A DNA stretch of 64,000 bases from Bacillota bacterium (GCA_023386955.1 JAEWIS010000024.1:120161-184160); one strand, 5' to 3'; positions 1 to 10,180 are shown, counted from the first letter of the stretch. Notes: generated from the sequence alone by a model not told the origin. Translations and numbers: made by a program.

Positions 1-1
1 C

Positions 2-748
2 GTAGAACTGGACATGGACAAGGAGAAACGCGGTACATGGAAGCGTATTCTGGAGAATCTGATCCCTTACCCGGTTATGGAACGCAACGGCCGCAGGGTG
101 TTCCGTCTGACGGAGGAGGGTATGGACTGGAACGACCGGAATTCCCTGGCGGTCCAGCATGTGTATCCGGCCGGGATGATCGGGCTGGACAGCGAACCGG
201 AGCTGTTGGCCACCGCTTGGGACACCATTGACGAGATGCAGCGCTGGAGCGATTTCAACGCATTCCCCACCTATTATGCCGCCGCCGCCCGGGTGGGTTA
301 TAAGCCGGAGGTGCTGCTGGAGCGGCTGCGGCTGGAATGCGAGGCCAGCGGCTTGCCCAATCTGTCCCTGCATCATGGCGGCGGAGGGATCGAGGATGCA
401 TCCGCCGTCCCCGTGGCGCTGCAGGAGATGCTCTTGCAGAGCAGGGGCGGGGTTGTTCGCCTGTTTCCCGCATGGCCCAAGGACCGGCCGGTAAGCTTCT
501 GCCGTCTGCGGGCGGAGGGGGCGTTCATCATCAGCGCCAGCCTGGCTGGCGGCGAAGTGGAATATGCGGTCATTGACAGCGAGCAGGGCGGAACGCTGAC
601 GATGGTTAATCCCTGGGGGAATGCGGGGGCAGTGGTGTGCCGCTGCGGACGGTTGGCCAGGGATGGGGAAGCCGCCGGGGAACGTATGACCCTGGCTATG
701 GAGAAGGGGGAGCGACTGTTTCTGCTGCCCCCGGGAGACTGGGAGTAA
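2..748 (+). CDS. GH95-like glycoside hydrolase, C-terminal part (5' end outside window)
   Basis: The frame is open to the window edge (first complete codon at position 2), so about 248 C-terminal residues are seen and the true start lies upstream. The visible part resembles the end of a GH95-type (alpha/alpha)6 barrel followed by the small beta-sandwich: the run from GGGGIED to [18 protein letters not shown] aligns by eye with QIDGNFGG to [18 protein letters not shown] of the next gene. Where that gene has the catalytic-base Asp of GH95 (QIDGN), this one has GGGIEDA, so the active site may differ or be degenerate. The stop lies 14 bp before the GH95 start, which suggests one transcript. Family assignment is from motif similarity only; substrate is unknown. 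Confidence 0.6.
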   Translation, partial: VELDMDKEKRGTWKRILENLIPYPVMERNGRRVFRLTEEGMDWNDRNSLAVQHVYPAGMIGLDSEPELLATAWDTIDEMQRWSDFNAFPTYYAAAARVGYKPEVLLERLRLECEASGLPNLSLHHGGGGIEDASAVPVALQEMLLQSRGGVVRLFPAWPKDRPVSFCRLRAEGAFIISASLAGGEVEYAVIDSEQGGTLTMVNPWGNAGAVVCRCGRLARDGEAAGERMTLAMEKGERLFLLPPGDWE

Positions 749-762
749 CTGGAGGGAGGAAG

Positions 763-3162
763 ATGGGAATGGAAGCAAAGGTTAACAAACGGCTGCGGCT
801 GTGGTACGACAAACCGGCCTCCTCGTGGGAGGAGGCGCTGCCCATCGGCAACGGGCGGCTGGGGGGAATGGTGTTCGGTTCGCCTTTTCAGGATAAAATC
901 CAGCTCAATGAGGATACCCTCTGGTACGGGGGGCCGCTGGAGGCGGACAGTCCCGCTGCGATGGAGCAGGTAGGGGAAATCCGCCGGCTCCTCATGGAGG
1001 GCCGCCAGCGGGAGGCGGAGCATCTGGCCCGGATGGCCATGATGTCCGCACCCAAATATATGAAGCCTTATGTGCCCTTGGGCGAGCTGCTGCTTTGGTT
1101 CCTGGAGCCCGGTCCCCAAGCGGACAGGGAATATCAACGGGAGCTGGATCTGGAAACAGCGGTGTCCTCCATCCGTTTCCGTTCAGGCGGACACCTGCAC
1201 TGCCGGGAGTATTTTGCCAGCGCGGCAGGGCAGGTGATGGTGGTCCGGCTGACGGATGAAAGCCCGCAGGGCATGACCTTCAGCGCCAATCTCATGCGCA
1301 GGCCCTACGACGGCGGCTCCGCTGCCGCAGGGGTTGATACCATCCTGATGACCGGGGACGGAGGGAAGGACGGCATCTCCTTCGCCTGTGCCGTGAAGGC
1401 AGTGCCGGAAGGCGGCCGGGCAAGGGTTGTAGCTGATTGCATCTCTGTAGAGAAGGCCCGGGCGGTTACCCTGTATATTGCCGCAGAGTCTACCTTCTGT
1501 TCGGCTAATCCGGCGGAGGTATGTCTGGCGCGGGTTGCGGAGGCGGCGGACAAGGGATATACCCGGGTGCGGGAGGAGCATGTGGCGGAATACCGGGAGA
1601 AGTTCGGACGTGTGACCCTGCGGCTGGAGGACAGCAGTTTAGCGGTGAAGGACGCAGCGCCTCAAGGAGAAACGGAGGAACGGCCCGAGCAGCTGCCTAC
1701 CGGCCGGAGATTGGCCTTGGCCGCAAGCGGAGTGGAGGACAATGGGCTGGATGAGCTTTTTTTCCAGTACGGGCGTTATCTGCTCATCTCCTGCTCCCGT
1801 CCCGGCAGCCAGGCCGCCAACCTGCAGGGCATCTGGAATGACAGCTTCACTCCGCCCTGGGAGTCCAAATATACCATCAACGTGAATACGCAGATGAATT
1901 ATTGGCCTGCGGAAACCTGCGGGCTGGCAGATTGCCATGAGCCGCTGTTCCGTCTCATCGAGCGGATGCTCCCGGCCGGAAGGAAAACGGCGGAGACCGT
2001 TTATGGTTGCCGGGGCTTCGTAGCCCACCACAACACGAATCTGTGGGGCGATACCATGGTGGAGGGCATCCGGGTCACCTGCTCCATCTGGCCCATGGGG
2101 GCGGCATGGCTTTGCCTGCATCTGTGGGAGCATTACCGCTTCGGGCTGGACCTGGCCTTCCTGGCGGAGCGGGCTTATCCGATCATGAAGGAAGCGGCAG
2201 AGTTCCTGTTGGATTATATGGCGGAGGATCAGGAGGGGCGGCTGGTTACAGGCCCGTCCGTCTCCCCGGAGAATTCATTTCTTCTAGAGGATGGGGTCAA
2301 AGGAACCCTGTGTATGGGCCCGTCCATGGATTTGCAGATTGTCCGCACCCTGTACGTCGCCTGTATGGAGGCGGAGAAGGCGCTTCAGATGGAGGTCGGC
2401 CTGACGCCCAGGCTGGAGGAGGCCTTGGCACGTATACCGGGTCCGAAGATCGGACGGCGCGGCCAGATTATGGAGTGGCTGGAGGATTATGAGGAGGCGG
2501 AGCCGGGCCACCGGCATATTTCCCAGCTGTTCGGCTTGTATCCGGGCGAGCTCATGGATAAGCGCCAAACCCCGGAGCTGGTGGAGGCCGCACGGAAAAC
2601 CATCGAAGGGCGGCTTGCGGCAGGGGGAGGCCATACCGGCTGGAGCCGGGCCTGGATTATCGGATTCCAGGCCCGGATGGGAGACGGCGGTGAAGCCTAC
2701 CGGCACTTCCGCAAGCTGCTGGGCACCTCCACCTATCCCAATCTGCTGGACTGCCATCCCCCGTTCCAGATTGACGGGAACTTCGGCGGCACCGCAGCTG
2801 TGGCCGAGATGCTGCTCCAGTCCCACAGCGGTGTCCTGGAGCTGCTTCCGGCACTGCCGACCGCTTGGCAGGGAGGGCGGATTACCGGCCTGCGGGCCCG
2901 GGGGGCTTATACGGTAGATATGGAATGGAGGCAAGCTCGTCTCCAGCAGGCCGTGATCCGGGCCGGGTGCGCCGGAGAGTGCCGGGTTGTATCTGTGCAG
3001 TCCTTACGGGTACTTGACCAAGGCGGCAGCCCCATCGCCTCAAGGTATGAAGGGGACATGCTCTGTTTTGCGGCGGAGGCCGGCGGAGTGTATACACTTG
3101 TAGCGGCGGAGATGGGGGCAGCTCCGCAGACTGCTTTTAACCGGAAGGAGGCAGAAGCATGA
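763..3162 (+). CDS. Glycoside hydrolase family 95 (alpha-L-fucosidase / alpha-L-galactosidase)
   Basis: A 799-residue protein of the usual GH95 length. The N-terminal domain begins with the family-typical [20 protein letters not shown] and [11 protein letters not shown]. In the (alpha/alpha)6 barrel the residues equivalent to the catalytic set of inverting GH95 enzymes are present: Asn373 and Asn375 ([11 protein letters not shown]), Glu503 ([10 protein letters not shown]) and Asp671 ([11 protein letters not shown]). GH95 members remove terminal alpha-1,2-L-fucose or L-galactose. No signal peptide is visible, so it probably acts on imported oligosaccharides. Start chosen at the ATG at 763, which follows GGAGGGAGGAAG; an in-frame codon at 637 lies inside the preceding gene. 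Its stop overlaps the next start (ATGA), indicating translational coupling. Confidence 0.92.
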   Translation: MGMEAKVNKRLRLWYDKPASSWEEALPIGNGRLGGMVFGSPFQDKIQLNEDTLWYGGPLEADSPAAMEQVGEIRRLLMEGRQREAEHLARMAMMSAPKYMKPYVPLGELLLWFLEPGPQADREYQRELDLETAVSSIRFRSGGHLHCREYFASAAGQVMVVRLTDESPQGMTFSANLMRRPYDGGSAAAGVDTILMTGDGGKDGISFACAVKAVPEGGRARVVADCISVEKARAVTLYIAAESTFCSANPAEVCLARVAEAADKGYTRVREEHVAEYREKFGRVTLRLEDSSLAVKDAAPQGETEERPEQLPTGRRLALAASGVEDNGLDELFFQYGRYLLISCSRPGSQAANLQGIWNDSFTPPWESKYTINVNTQMNYWPAETCGLADCHEPLFRLIERMLPAGRKTAETVYGCRGFVAHHNTNLWGDTMVEGIRVTCSIWPMGAAWLCLHLWEHYRFGLDLAFLAERAYPIMKEAAEFLLDYMAEDQEGRLVTGPSVSPENSFLLEDGVKGTLCMGPSMDLQIVRTLYVACMEAEKALQMEVGLTPRLEEALARIPGPKIGRRGQIMEWLEDYEEAEPGHRHISQLFGLYPGELMDKRQTPELVEAARKTIEGRLAAGGGHTGWSRAWIIGFQARMGDGGEAYRHFRKLLGTSTYPNLLDCHPPFQIDGNFGGTAAVAEMLLQSHSGVLELLPALPTAWQGGRITGLRARGAYTVDMEWRQARLQQAVIRAGCAGECRVVSVQSLRVLDQGGSPIASRYEGDMLCFAAEAGGVYTLVAAEMGAAPQTAFNRKEAEA

Positions 3163-4196
3163 AGGGCGCTTTGTTGAACAATCTGTCCGGGCGCCTGCTG
3201 CCCGCTCCCCGGAACGGGGGCTTCCATCTGGAGGATTATTGGGTATGGTGCGGATCTGCGGTCCGGGGAGAGGATGGCCGGTTTCATCTGTTTGCCTCCC
3301 GCTGGCCCAAGTGGCTGCCCATGCATCCCGGCTGGCTCATCGGCTCGGAGATTGTCCGCGCTTCCGCTGACCGGCCCGAAGGGCCTTATGTGATGGAGGA
3401 GGTGGTGCTGCAGTCCCGGGGAGCGGAATACTGGGACGGGCGCTCCACCCATAATCCCCACATCGTCAAACATGGGGACACCTATATCCTCTATTATATG
3501 GGCACCACCCATCCTCTGGCGGAGCCCCTGCCCGGGGAGGAGCTGACGCTGGAGGACCCCCGTGTCATTGTGGCCAGAGCCAACAAGCGGGTAGGCATCG
3601 CCGTATCCAAAAGCGTGTCCGGGCCCTGGGAGCGGATGGACGCGCCGATTCTGCCGGTCCGTCCCGGACGCTTTGACAGCTTCCTCACCTCCAACCCGGC
3701 GCCGTGTATCCGCGAAGACGGCTCCGTGCTGCTAATCTACAAGGCTAGGCGTTATGAGGGGGTGGCCCATGGGAAGATGACCATCGGCGTTGCTTGTGCG
3801 GACCATTATAAGGGGCCGTATCGGGTGCTCTCGGAGGAACCCGTGTTTCCGCCGGAATTCCATATTGAGGACCCGTTTATCCGGTTTACCGGTCAGGGTT
3901 ATGAGCTTATCGCCAAGGATATGGAGGGCAGCCTGTGCGGTGAAAAACACGGGGGGATCCACGCTGTGTCTCCGGATGGGCTGCAATGGCAGCTGTCCGC
4001 ATCGCCCAAGTCCTATTCCCGCACCATCCGCTGGGATGACGGCACGGAGCAGACTATGGGAAGTCTGGAGCGCCCCTTCATTCTGTTTCAGGATGGGCGT
4101 CCCACCCATCTGTTCGCAGCGGTTGCCGACGGTCCGGGGGGCTTCCGCCAGGCTGCCCGGACCTGGAACCAGGTGATTCCCATTGCTGAGGAATAG
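3159..4196 (+). CDS. GH43/GH117-like five-bladed beta-propeller glycosidase
   Basis: A 345-residue protein with no signal peptide and beta-propeller character: repeated blades with an aromatic start and Asp/Glu motifs such as DYWVWCGS near the N-terminus, [20 protein letters not shown] around residues 92-111, [19 protein letters not shown] mid-protein and HIEDPFIR around residue 230. This is the pattern of exo-acting GH43/GH117-type or sucrase-like glycosidases. The ATG overlaps the stop of the GH95 gene by four bases, so the two are co-translated. Context suggests it trims one sugar from fucose-containing oligosaccharides. Exact family and substrate cannot be fixed from sequence alone. Confidence 0.7.
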   Translation: MKGALLNNLSGRLLPAPRNGGFHLEDYWVWCGSAVRGEDGRFHLFASRWPKWLPMHPGWLIGSEIVRASADRPEGPYVMEEVVLQSRGAEYWDGRSTHNPHIVKHGDTYILYYMGTTHPLAEPLPGEELTLEDPRVIVARANKRVGIAVSKSVSGPWERMDAPILPVRPGRFDSFLTSNPAPCIREDGSVLLIYKARRYEGVAHGKMTIGVACADHYKGPYRVLSEEPVFPPEFHIEDPFIRFTGQGYELIAKDMEGSLCGEKHGGIHAVSPDGLQWQLSASPKSYSRTIRWDDGTEQTMGSLERPFILFQDGRPTHLFAAVADGPGGFRQAARTWNQVIPIAEE

Positions 4197-4210
4197 CCCA
4201 TCTCTAACCC

Positions 4211-4300
4211 GCAGAGGCGAATCATAAAAAAACACAAGCCGCCCCCGGTTTTCCCCATGTAAACGGCTCTAACGCCGGCTTATGATGGAGTAGGGCGGCT
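4211..4300 (+). promoter_or_regulatory. Promoter element A of the YesN-YesM-GH29 operon
   Basis: The gap between the GH43-like gene and the response regulator carries ATCATAA (4221-4227) and TTATGAT (4279-4285) as inverted halves 65 bp apart. TATGAT (4280-4285) can act as a -10 box. An additional inverted repeat, AAGCCGCCC (4236-4244) and GGGCGGCTT (4292-4300), spans the same segment. The GCAGAGGCG at 4211 and the ATCATAAAAAAACACA block recur almost unchanged upstream of the permease operon at 9076-9163. The repetition argues for a shared control site, perhaps of the YesN-like regulator. Confidence 0.55.
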
Positions 4301-4390
4301 TTAAGGCAATTGCCCATTGCGCCTGTACCATGTACACTCGAGAGTAGCACGGAACAACAAGAGTGGAACGAAAGGTGGCGGCTGTGGCAT

Positions 4391-5407
4391 ATGAGACTGC
4401 TGGTTGTAGATGATGAGCCGGTCATCCGGAACGGATTGAAGAAGATGGCGCTGGATTACCCGCGGCGGCTGGAGTCGGCGGATACGGCCGGCAACGGGCT
4501 GGAGGCCCTGGCGAAGATTGAGGAGTCCGAGCCGGATATTCTCCTGACGGATATCCGCATGCCCCGTATGGACGGGCTGGAGCTGTGCAGACAGGTTCAT
4601 GAGCGTTATCCCCATATTATGAAAATTGTCATTTCGGGCTACAGCGATTTCGATTATGCCCAGAAATGTATGGATTACGGAGTCAAGCATTATCTCCTGA
4701 AACCGGTTACGCCCCCCGATCTCCATGAGGTGCTGGACAAGCTGGTCCATTCTGGCGCCCCCGGTTTTATTCCGGCTTCCCGTTATCTGGGCTGGATCGG
4801 ACGGCTGGAGGAGGCGGTCTGGTCCCTGCAGGAGGAGGAGATCGGCAGGCTGGCGGAGGAGTGGAGGGAGCACGGCGCCGGGCTGTCTGTCCAGCAGTTG
4901 AAGGAGCTGCTGGAGGACGTGCTTGCCCAGTTGGAGCGCAACTTCCGGGAGAAGAGCCGGCCTGTGCCCTCCGGGTTGGCTGCCCCTCTGGGCGGCCATT
5001 CCCGGCAGGAGTTTTTTACGGAGCTGGAGGACCGCTTGAAGGCTTGCATGACGGGGCTTCTGGCCCAAAGACGGGGCAATTTCAAGGACCCCATGGAGGA
5101 GGCCAAGGCTTACATCGACAGCCACTTGTCCCTGGAGATCTCCCTGAAGGAGGTAGCGGATATGGTAGGGATTACACCCACCTATTTCAGCGCTCTTTTC
5201 AAAAAAATCACCAACGAAACCTTCATCAGCTACCGTATCCACCGGAGAATGGAAAAGGCGCGGGAGCTATTGGCGGTGCCCCATATGAGGACGGTGGATA
5301 TCGCCGCGGAGGTGGGATATGACGATTATCCCCATTTCACCAAAACCTTCAAGAAAATATACGGCCAATCCCCATCCGAATACAGGGCCTCCCTGGGGAT
5401 CAAATGA
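4391..5407 (+). CDS. Response regulator, REC + AraC-type DNA-binding domain (YesN family)
   Basis: Cytoplasmic transcription factor of 338 residues. The receiver domain occupies about residues 1-120: VVDDEP with the acidic pair near residue 9, phospho-acceptor Asp about residue 54 (LLTDIRMPRMDG) and the conserved Lys in HYLLKP. A variable linker follows, then two helix-turn-helices of the AraC type over the last 100 residues (LKEVADMVGITPTYFSALFK and VDIAAEVGYDDYPHFTKTFK). The start at 4391 places REC at the N-terminus; AGGTGG lies 12 bases upstream. An in-frame start at 4310 would add an unrelated tail. The stop overlaps the kinase start (ATGA). It probably activates the flanking glycan genes. 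Confidence 0.92.
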   Translation: MRLLVVDDEPVIRNGLKKMALDYPRRLESADTAGNGLEALAKIEESEPDILLTDIRMPRMDGLELCRQVHERYPHIMKIVISGYSDFDYAQKCMDYGVKHYLLKPVTPPDLHEVLDKLVHSGAPGFIPASRYLGWIGRLEEAVWSLQEEEIGRLAEEWREHGAGLSVQQLKELLEDVLAQLERNFREKSRPVPSGLAAPLGGHSRQEFFTELEDRLKACMTGLLAQRRGNFKDPMEEAKAYIDSHLSLEISLKEVADMVGITPTYFSALFKKITNETFISYRIHRRMEKARELLAVPHMRTVDIAAEVGYDDYPHFTKTFKKIYGQSPSEYRASLGIK

Positions 5408-7278
5408 GAAATCTAAGCCTGTACCAGAAGCTGTTCCTCTCGTATCTGGTGGTGATTCTGCTTTCCCTGGGCGGTGTGGGCATCTTCACGTACCGGGCCT
5501 CCTCCGGGCAGCTGTCCCAATTGGTGGAAAGACAGCTCTCCCAGATTGTGGGCAATGCGGTGCATCACACGGATTTATATATCCGCTCCTATGAGCGGTC
5601 CATGGTTTCTTTTTTGAACAGCAATAACGTGAAGCGTTTCATCGATCTGCCGGCCGGGGAGAACGGTTATCCCTTCTACGAGCTGCGCAAGAATATCCGG
5701 GAGCTCAGCATTGACCCCGCCTTTGTCCGCAATCCCGAAATCTCCGCCATAACGCTCCTCAGCTTCAGCGGCAATGCCCTGTATTTTTTTAACGGGAATA
5801 ACGGGGAGTCCTTCAACGGTGAGCAGGTTGCCAAACAGCTGGAATTCTATAAAAACGCCACGGATAAGGGCGGCAATCTGAACGTGCTGAACCATAGTAT
5901 TCTGGAGGACCAGCAAAACCAGATGCTGACTCTGGTCCGCCGGATCCGAGGGTTGGCCTCCTCCGAGCCCCAGGGCATTCTGGCTATTGAGCTGCGGGCC
6001 GCCGAGCTGTCCAGTCTGTGGAAGGGCATTGACCTGGGCCGCAACGGTTATTTTTTCATTACGGATGAAGGCGGAAACTATGTGTATCATCCGGATGCGG
6101 GGCTGATCGGCCAAAGCCTGCCGGAGCCGGTGCGCCATCAGGTGCTGGAGGCCGGGGAAAAGGTGTTTATGTCCGGGAAGGGCAAGGACGCCCGGATGTA
6201 TATGAGCCGGCATTCCGCTTACGGCAATTGGCGCCTTGTGGTCTCCACGTCTCTGGAGGAGGCCCGCAGTCCAGTGGACGTCATCCGTTGGACGGCCATT
6301 GTGGTGGGCTGCTTCACACTGATTCTGGCTTTGTGGCTGGCCTACAGCTATACCAAAGCCATTACCGGTCCTATCCGGATGCTCAAAAAGGCGATGCAGC
6401 AGACGGAAAAGGGCAATTGGGCCACTATTCCTCTGCCGGACTACCGGGATGAAATTGTAGAGCTGATGAGCCGCTACAACCTGATGGTGAACCGGCTGTC
6501 GGAGCTGGTCCGGGAGGTATATGAAGCGGAGCTTCGCGATCAGGAAAGCCGCATGGAGCGGCAAAAGGCGGAGCTGCAATCCCTGCAGCTGCAGATCAAT
6601 CCCCATTTTTTGTATAACACGCTGGAGACGATTGTCTGTTATGCCGCCATCCGCAATTCCAAGGAAATCTTCGAGATCGTTAAGGCCATGTCCTATATGC
6701 TGCGGTATTCCGTCCAGGTGAATGTGGAGGAAATTACGGTAGCCAATGAGCTGAAGCATGTGCTGCATTATCTGGTGGTGCTTCAGCACCGGATCGGGCG
6801 GGAGTTCGAGGCGGATGTGGCAATTCATCCGGATTATCTCCTGCGGAGTATGGTCCGCCTGACCATGCAGCCGCTGGTGGAAAATGCCTTCCATCATGCC
6901 TTCCCCGACGGGGTGGAGGATTACCATACTATCCGGATTGATGCAGGGGAGGAAAACGGCATATTCTGGGTCAGCGTGGAGGATAACGGCGTAGGTATCG
7001 GGGAGGAGAAGCTCCGGGAGCTCCGGGAGCAGCTGGGGGCCAACCGGCTGGCGGACCGTGATGATGCGGGCAAGGAGGGCGTCGGCGGCATCGGCATACT
7101 GAATGTGCACCGGCGGATCCAGATGGTCTTCGGTGAGGCATACGGACTGCGGATTGAAAGCGAGCTGGACATAGGAACCAAGATGATTATGATCATGCCC
7201 GCCACGGGTATGCCCCAAAACGGGGATAAAGACGGGAGGAAGGATCTTGGAGCACAAAGAGGATTTGATGGACAATGA
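5404..7278 (+). CDS. Sensor histidine kinase, YesM family
   Basis: Membrane kinase of 624 residues. A first transmembrane helix at about residues 13-32 (LFLSYLVVILLSLGGVGIF) is followed by a roughly 260-residue extracellular sensor region, a second helix near residues 297-318 (WTAIVVGCFTLILALWLAYS), a HAMP segment (YTKAITGPIRMLKKAM) and a coiled stretch. The phospho-acceptor His lies near residue 402 in LQLQINPHFLYNTLETIV, the His_kinase (LytS/YesM) box. The ATP-binding domain has QPLVENAFHHA and VEDNGVGIG. It is translationally coupled to the response regulator and overlaps the GH29 gene, so sensing and fucose removal are expressed together. The ligand is probably an oligosaccharide, by analogy with the family. 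Confidence 0.93.
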   Translation: MRNLSLYQKLFLSYLVVILLSLGGVGIFTYRASSGQLSQLVERQLSQIVGNAVHHTDLYIRSYERSMVSFLNSNNVKRFIDLPAGENGYPFYELRKNIRELSIDPAFVRNPEISAITLLSFSGNALYFFNGNNGESFNGEQVAKQLEFYKNATDKGGNLNVLNHSILEDQQNQMLTLVRRIRGLASSEPQGILAIELRAAELSSLWKGIDLGRNGYFFITDEGGNYVYHPDAGLIGQSLPEPVRHQVLEAGEKVFMSGKGKDARMYMSRHSAYGNWRLVVSTSLEEARSPVDVIRWTAIVVGCFTLILALWLAYSYTKAITGPIRMLKKAMQQTEKGNWATIPLPDYRDEIVELMSRYNLMVNRLSELVREVYEAELRDQESRMERQKAELQSLQLQINPHFLYNTLETIVCYAAIRNSKEIFEIVKAMSYMLRYSVQVNVEEITVANELKHVLHYLVVLQHRIGREFEADVAIHPDYLLRSMVRLTMQPLVENAFHHAFPDGVEDYHTIRIDAGEENGIFWVSVEDNGVGIGEEKLRELREQLGANRLADRDDAGKEGVGGIGILNVHRRIQMVFGEAYGLRIESELDIGTKMIMIMPATGMPQNGDKDGRKDLGAQRGFDGQ

Positions 7279-9052
7279 AGGACATCCGGAGGCCGCCGGG
7301 GGTACGGCGGTTTCCGGAGCCGGGCATGATGCCAGAATGGCCTGGTGGCGGGAGGCGCGGGTAGGTTTGTTTATCCATTGGGGCCTCTATTCCATTCCGG
7401 GAGGCATCTGGAAGGGGGAGGAGATCAAAGCTACCTACGCGGAGCATCTGATGCTGCGGGCCCGCATTCCGGTTGGTGAATACGGGAAGCTGGCGGAGGA
7501 GCTGACGGCGGAGCGGTTTGACGCGGCAGAATGGGCCGCCCTGGCCAAACGGGCCGGGCTGAAGTACCTGATTTTCACCGCCAAGCATCATGAGGGCTTC
7601 TCCATGTACGACACGGCGCTGTCCGATTACAAGATTACCCGCCGCACCCCTTTCGGAAGAGACCCGCTGGCGGAGCTGGCGGAGGCCTGCCGGGAGGAGG
7701 ACGTGAAGCTATGCGTCTATTACTCCCATGCCATGGACTGGTATCACCCGGATTCCCAAGGGAATACCTGGGATTACCCAGGCAATATCGGGGCTTATGA
7801 CGAGGTAGAGCATTGGATCGGAGATGAGGACAAACGCAGCCGGTATGAGCATTATCTGCAGTCCTTTGCTCTGCCTCAGGTCAAGGAGATTTTGGAAAAA
7901 TATGGAGATATCGGCCTGATGTGGTTTGACTGCGGCCACAAGCTGACGGAGAAGCAGGGTGCGGCTTTCGTGCGGCAGGTCCGGGAGGTCCAGCCGGATT
8001 GTCTGGTGAACCGCAGAGTGTGGCGGGAGCCCTTCGGCGACTACGGCAACACCTCGGATAACCAGCCGTATGTCCGTGTGCCCCGGGAGGATTGGGAATC
8101 CATCAATACCCTGAATGATTCCTGGGGCTACAAGGTGATGGATACCAATTGGAAAACGGCTGATGAGGTGCTCCGGCAAATGGCGGATGTGCTTAGCCAA
8201 AACGGCAATTTTGTGATTAATGTGGGACCCATGGGCAACGGCGCTTTCGATCCTATGTCCATTAAGCTCCTGGAGGAAATCGGCGGGTGGATGGAGCAAA
8301 ATGGCGAGGCGGTGTACGGAACCGTGGCAAGTCCCATCGGTAAACCTGCTTGGGGGCGCTGTACCCGAAAAGGGAGCACCCTGTATCTGTATATGTTCGA
8401 CTGGCCGGAGGACGGCAGGCTGATTGTGCCCGGGCTCCGCAACCGGGTCTGCCATGCTTATGTTTTGTCCGATCCCGGACGGGCGGAGCTGACGGTAACC
8501 CGCCTTGGTTCGGATGATATCTCCATCCTGCTGCCTTCCCGTCCTGCGGAGGCCCTGCTGCCGGTGGTGGCGGTGGAGCTGATTGGTGAGCCGGACGCCA
8601 ATCCGGTGCGTCTGCTCCAGCCCGGGGCACATCCGGCGGTGTTCGGCGCCTTCGATGCGGAGATTATCGGGCCGTTTCTCCGTTATGACACGGGGAAAAA
8701 GGACCATGACAATCTGATCAACTGGCGGCATCCGGAGGATGAAGCCGGATGGGTTTTCCGCACGCTGGAGGGGGGGACCTACACCGTGTCGGTGGTGTAC
8801 AGCGCAGACATGGCGTTTTCCGGCGGTTTTGCCTTGTCTATTGAGGAGCGGGGCTCCGGCAGGCCGTTTGCCGCCTTGACGGGTGGCCCGGTGCGGTCAA
8901 CGGGGGGCTGGGCCCGGTTTGAAGCCCTTCTTTTGGGGCAGGTGACGCTTCCCGCCGGCGGCGAGTTTCTGATGCGGCTGCATGCTGTTGAGGCAGAAGC
9001 GGAGCAGCCTGTCGTATGTGTGAAGCAGATGGTTTTGGAGCGGCGGCAGTAA
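7247..9052 (+). CDS. Alpha-L-fucosidase, glycoside hydrolase family 29
   Basis: A 601-residue retaining exo-fucosidase. The barrel opens with the GH29 signature WWREARVGLFIHWGLYSIPG and contains AKHHEGFSMYDT. The nucleophile is probably Asp228 in GLMWFDCGHK. The C-terminal third forms a beta-sandwich. There is no signal peptide, so it should hydrolyse imported fucosides in the cytoplasm. The best start is the TTG at 7247, seven bases after GGGAGG; an ATG at 7268 is the alternative. The gene overlaps the kinase reading frame by 32 bp and is the last gene before a strong terminator. Confidence 0.92.
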   Translation: MEHKEDLMDNEGHPEAAGGTAVSGAGHDARMAWWREARVGLFIHWGLYSIPGGIWKGEEIKATYAEHLMLRARIPVGEYGKLAEELTAERFDAAEWAALAKRAGLKYLIFTAKHHEGFSMYDTALSDYKITRRTPFGRDPLAELAEACREEDVKLCVYYSHAMDWYHPDSQGNTWDYPGNIGAYDEVEHWIGDEDKRSRYEHYLQSFALPQVKEILEKYGDIGLMWFDCGHKLTEKQGAAFVRQVREVQPDCLVNRRVWREPFGDYGNTSDNQPYVRVPREDWESINTLNDSWGYKVMDTNWKTADEVLRQMADVLSQNGNFVINVGPMGNGAFDPMSIKLLEEIGGWMEQNGEAVYGTVASPIGKPAWGRCTRKGSTLYLYMFDWPEDGRLIVPGLRNRVCHAYVLSDPGRAELTVTRLGSDDISILLPSRPAEALLPVVAVELIGEPDANPVRLLQPGAHPAVFGAFDAEIIGPFLRYDTGKKDHDNLINWRHPEDEAGWVFRTLEGGTYTVSVVYSADMAFSGGFALSIEERGSGRPFAALTGGPVRSTGGWARFEALLLGQVTLPAGGEFLMRLHAVEAEAEQPVVCVKQMVLERRQ

Positions 9053-9068
9053 ATTGCCGCTTCCCGGA

Positions 9069-9096
9069 AGGCAGCGCAGAGGCGCTGCCTTTTTTG
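9069..9096 (+). terminator. Rho-independent terminator after the GH29 gene
   Basis: Perfect nine-base stem AGGCAGCGC / GCGCTGCCT with a four-base loop, followed by a run of T. It closes the response regulator-kinase-fucosidase operon. Confidence 0.88.
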
Positions 9097-9163
9097 CATC
9101 ATAAAAAAACACATCTGCCCCGGAAGGAATCACATGGATGCCTGAAACCTCCGGCCTTATGAT
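9076..9163 (+). promoter_or_regulatory. Promoter element B of the permease operon (copy of element A)
   Basis: Starts with GCAGAGGCG (inside the terminator stem), then ATCATAA (9098-9104) within ATCATAAAAAAACACA, a CCCCGG core, and CCGGCC just before TTATGAT (9157-9163). TATGAT at 9158-9163 is a plausible -10 box 43 bp before the first permease start. Spacing between the inverted halves is 66 bp against 65 bp in element A at 4221-4285. Confidence 0.55.
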
Positions 9164-9205
9164 AAAGAGGACAATCATTATGAGATTTTGAGAGGAGAGA
9201 AAGGC

Positions 9206-10162
9206 ATGGCTTCCAAAACAGAGACAGCCGGACAACCGGTATACCGGTTCGCCAGTTCACGCGCCAAATGGGGGTTTATCAAGAAACATATGGCGTTGTA
9301 TCTGATATCCATTCCGGGTTTGGTGTACTTTCTGATTTTCAAGTACATCCCCATGGGCGGCTCCATGATCGCCTTCCAGAACTACAATATTTTTAAGGGG
9401 ATTACCAACAGCCCCTGGGTAGGTCTGGAGCATTTCCAGCGGATGTTCGCGTATCCGGAGTTTATGAATATTTTGAAGAACACGCTGCTGCTGGGTTTCT
9501 ATGATCTGGTAATCGCGTTTCCCGTCCCCATCGTGCTGGCGCTGCTGCTGTCGGAGATCCGCTCCACCGGCTTCAAGCGGGTGGTGCAGACGGTGGTGTA
9601 TATGCCCCACTTCCTGTCCTGGGTTATCGTCGGCGGCATTCTGATCGGGCTGCTGTCGCCGTCCACCGGCGTGGTGAACCACATTCTGGGCTGGTTCAAT
9701 ATGGAGCCGATTTATTTCCTGGGAGAAAACAGCTACATCCGCACCATTCTCATCAGCTCGGGCATCTGGAAGGACAGCGGCTGGGGAACGATTATTTATT
9801 TGGCTGCCATTGCCGGGATTAACCCGGACCTGTACGAAGCGGCAGAGATTGACGGCGCAGGGCGGTTCCGCCAGGTGATGTCCATTACGATTCCCGCCAT
9901 TGTCCCCACCATCGTGATTCTGTTCCTGCTGCATATCGGCCGGTTTATGGATTTTGGCTTCGAGCGTGTGTTTGTATTCCTGAATCCGCTGAACAGCCAA
10001 AACGGCGAAATTCTGGACACCTACGTATACCGGGCAGGTTTGATTGACCGCCAGTACAGCTATACCACGGCCATCGGCTTGTTCAAATCCCTTGTCGGTC
10101 TTCTCTTGATCGGAACCGGCAACGCTCTGAGCAAACGGACCACCGGGGAAAGCCTGTACTAA
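9206..10162 (+). CDS. CUT1 ABC sugar transporter permease (LplB/UgpA type)
   Basis: Integral membrane protein of 318 residues with six predicted helices, beginning with HMALYLISIPGLVYFLIFKY. It contains the EAAxxDGA coupling loop that contacts the ATPase (YEAAEIDGAGRFRQ, about residues 211-224). The ATG at 9206 is preceded by AGAGGAGAG. It forms a pair with the next permease. No solute-binding protein or ATPase gene accompanies the pair; in this clade a shared MsmX-type ATPase encoded elsewhere usually energises many importers, but the absence of a binding protein is unusual. Confidence 0.92.
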   Translation: MASKTETAGQPVYRFASSRAKWGFIKKHMALYLISIPGLVYFLIFKYIPMGGSMIAFQNYNIFKGITNSPWVGLEHFQRMFAYPEFMNILKNTLLLGFYDLVIAFPVPIVLALLLSEIRSTGFKRVVQTVVYMPHFLSWVIVGGILIGLLSPSTGVVNHILGWFNMEPIYFLGENSYIRTILISSGIWKDSGWGTIIYLAAIAGINPDLYEAAEIDGAGRFRQVMSITIPAIVPTIVILFLLHIGRFMDFGFERVFVFLNPLNSQNGEILDTYVYRAGLIDRQYSYTTAIGLFKSLVGLLLIGTGNALSKRTTGESLY

Positions 10163-10180
10163 GAGAGGAGAGAAAACAAC

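Noticed and set aside
4257..4271. Partial CcpA cre-like sequence ATGTAAACGGCTCTA
   Set aside because: The left half fits the consensus but the right half has at least two mismatches at conserved positions.
5575..7275. Long open frame (566 codons) on the minus strand opposite the YesM kinase gene
   Set aside because: It lacks a ribosome binding site and any recognisable motif; it mirrors the codon bias of the GC-rich gene on the other strand. Similar antisense frames opposite other genes were dropped for the same reason.
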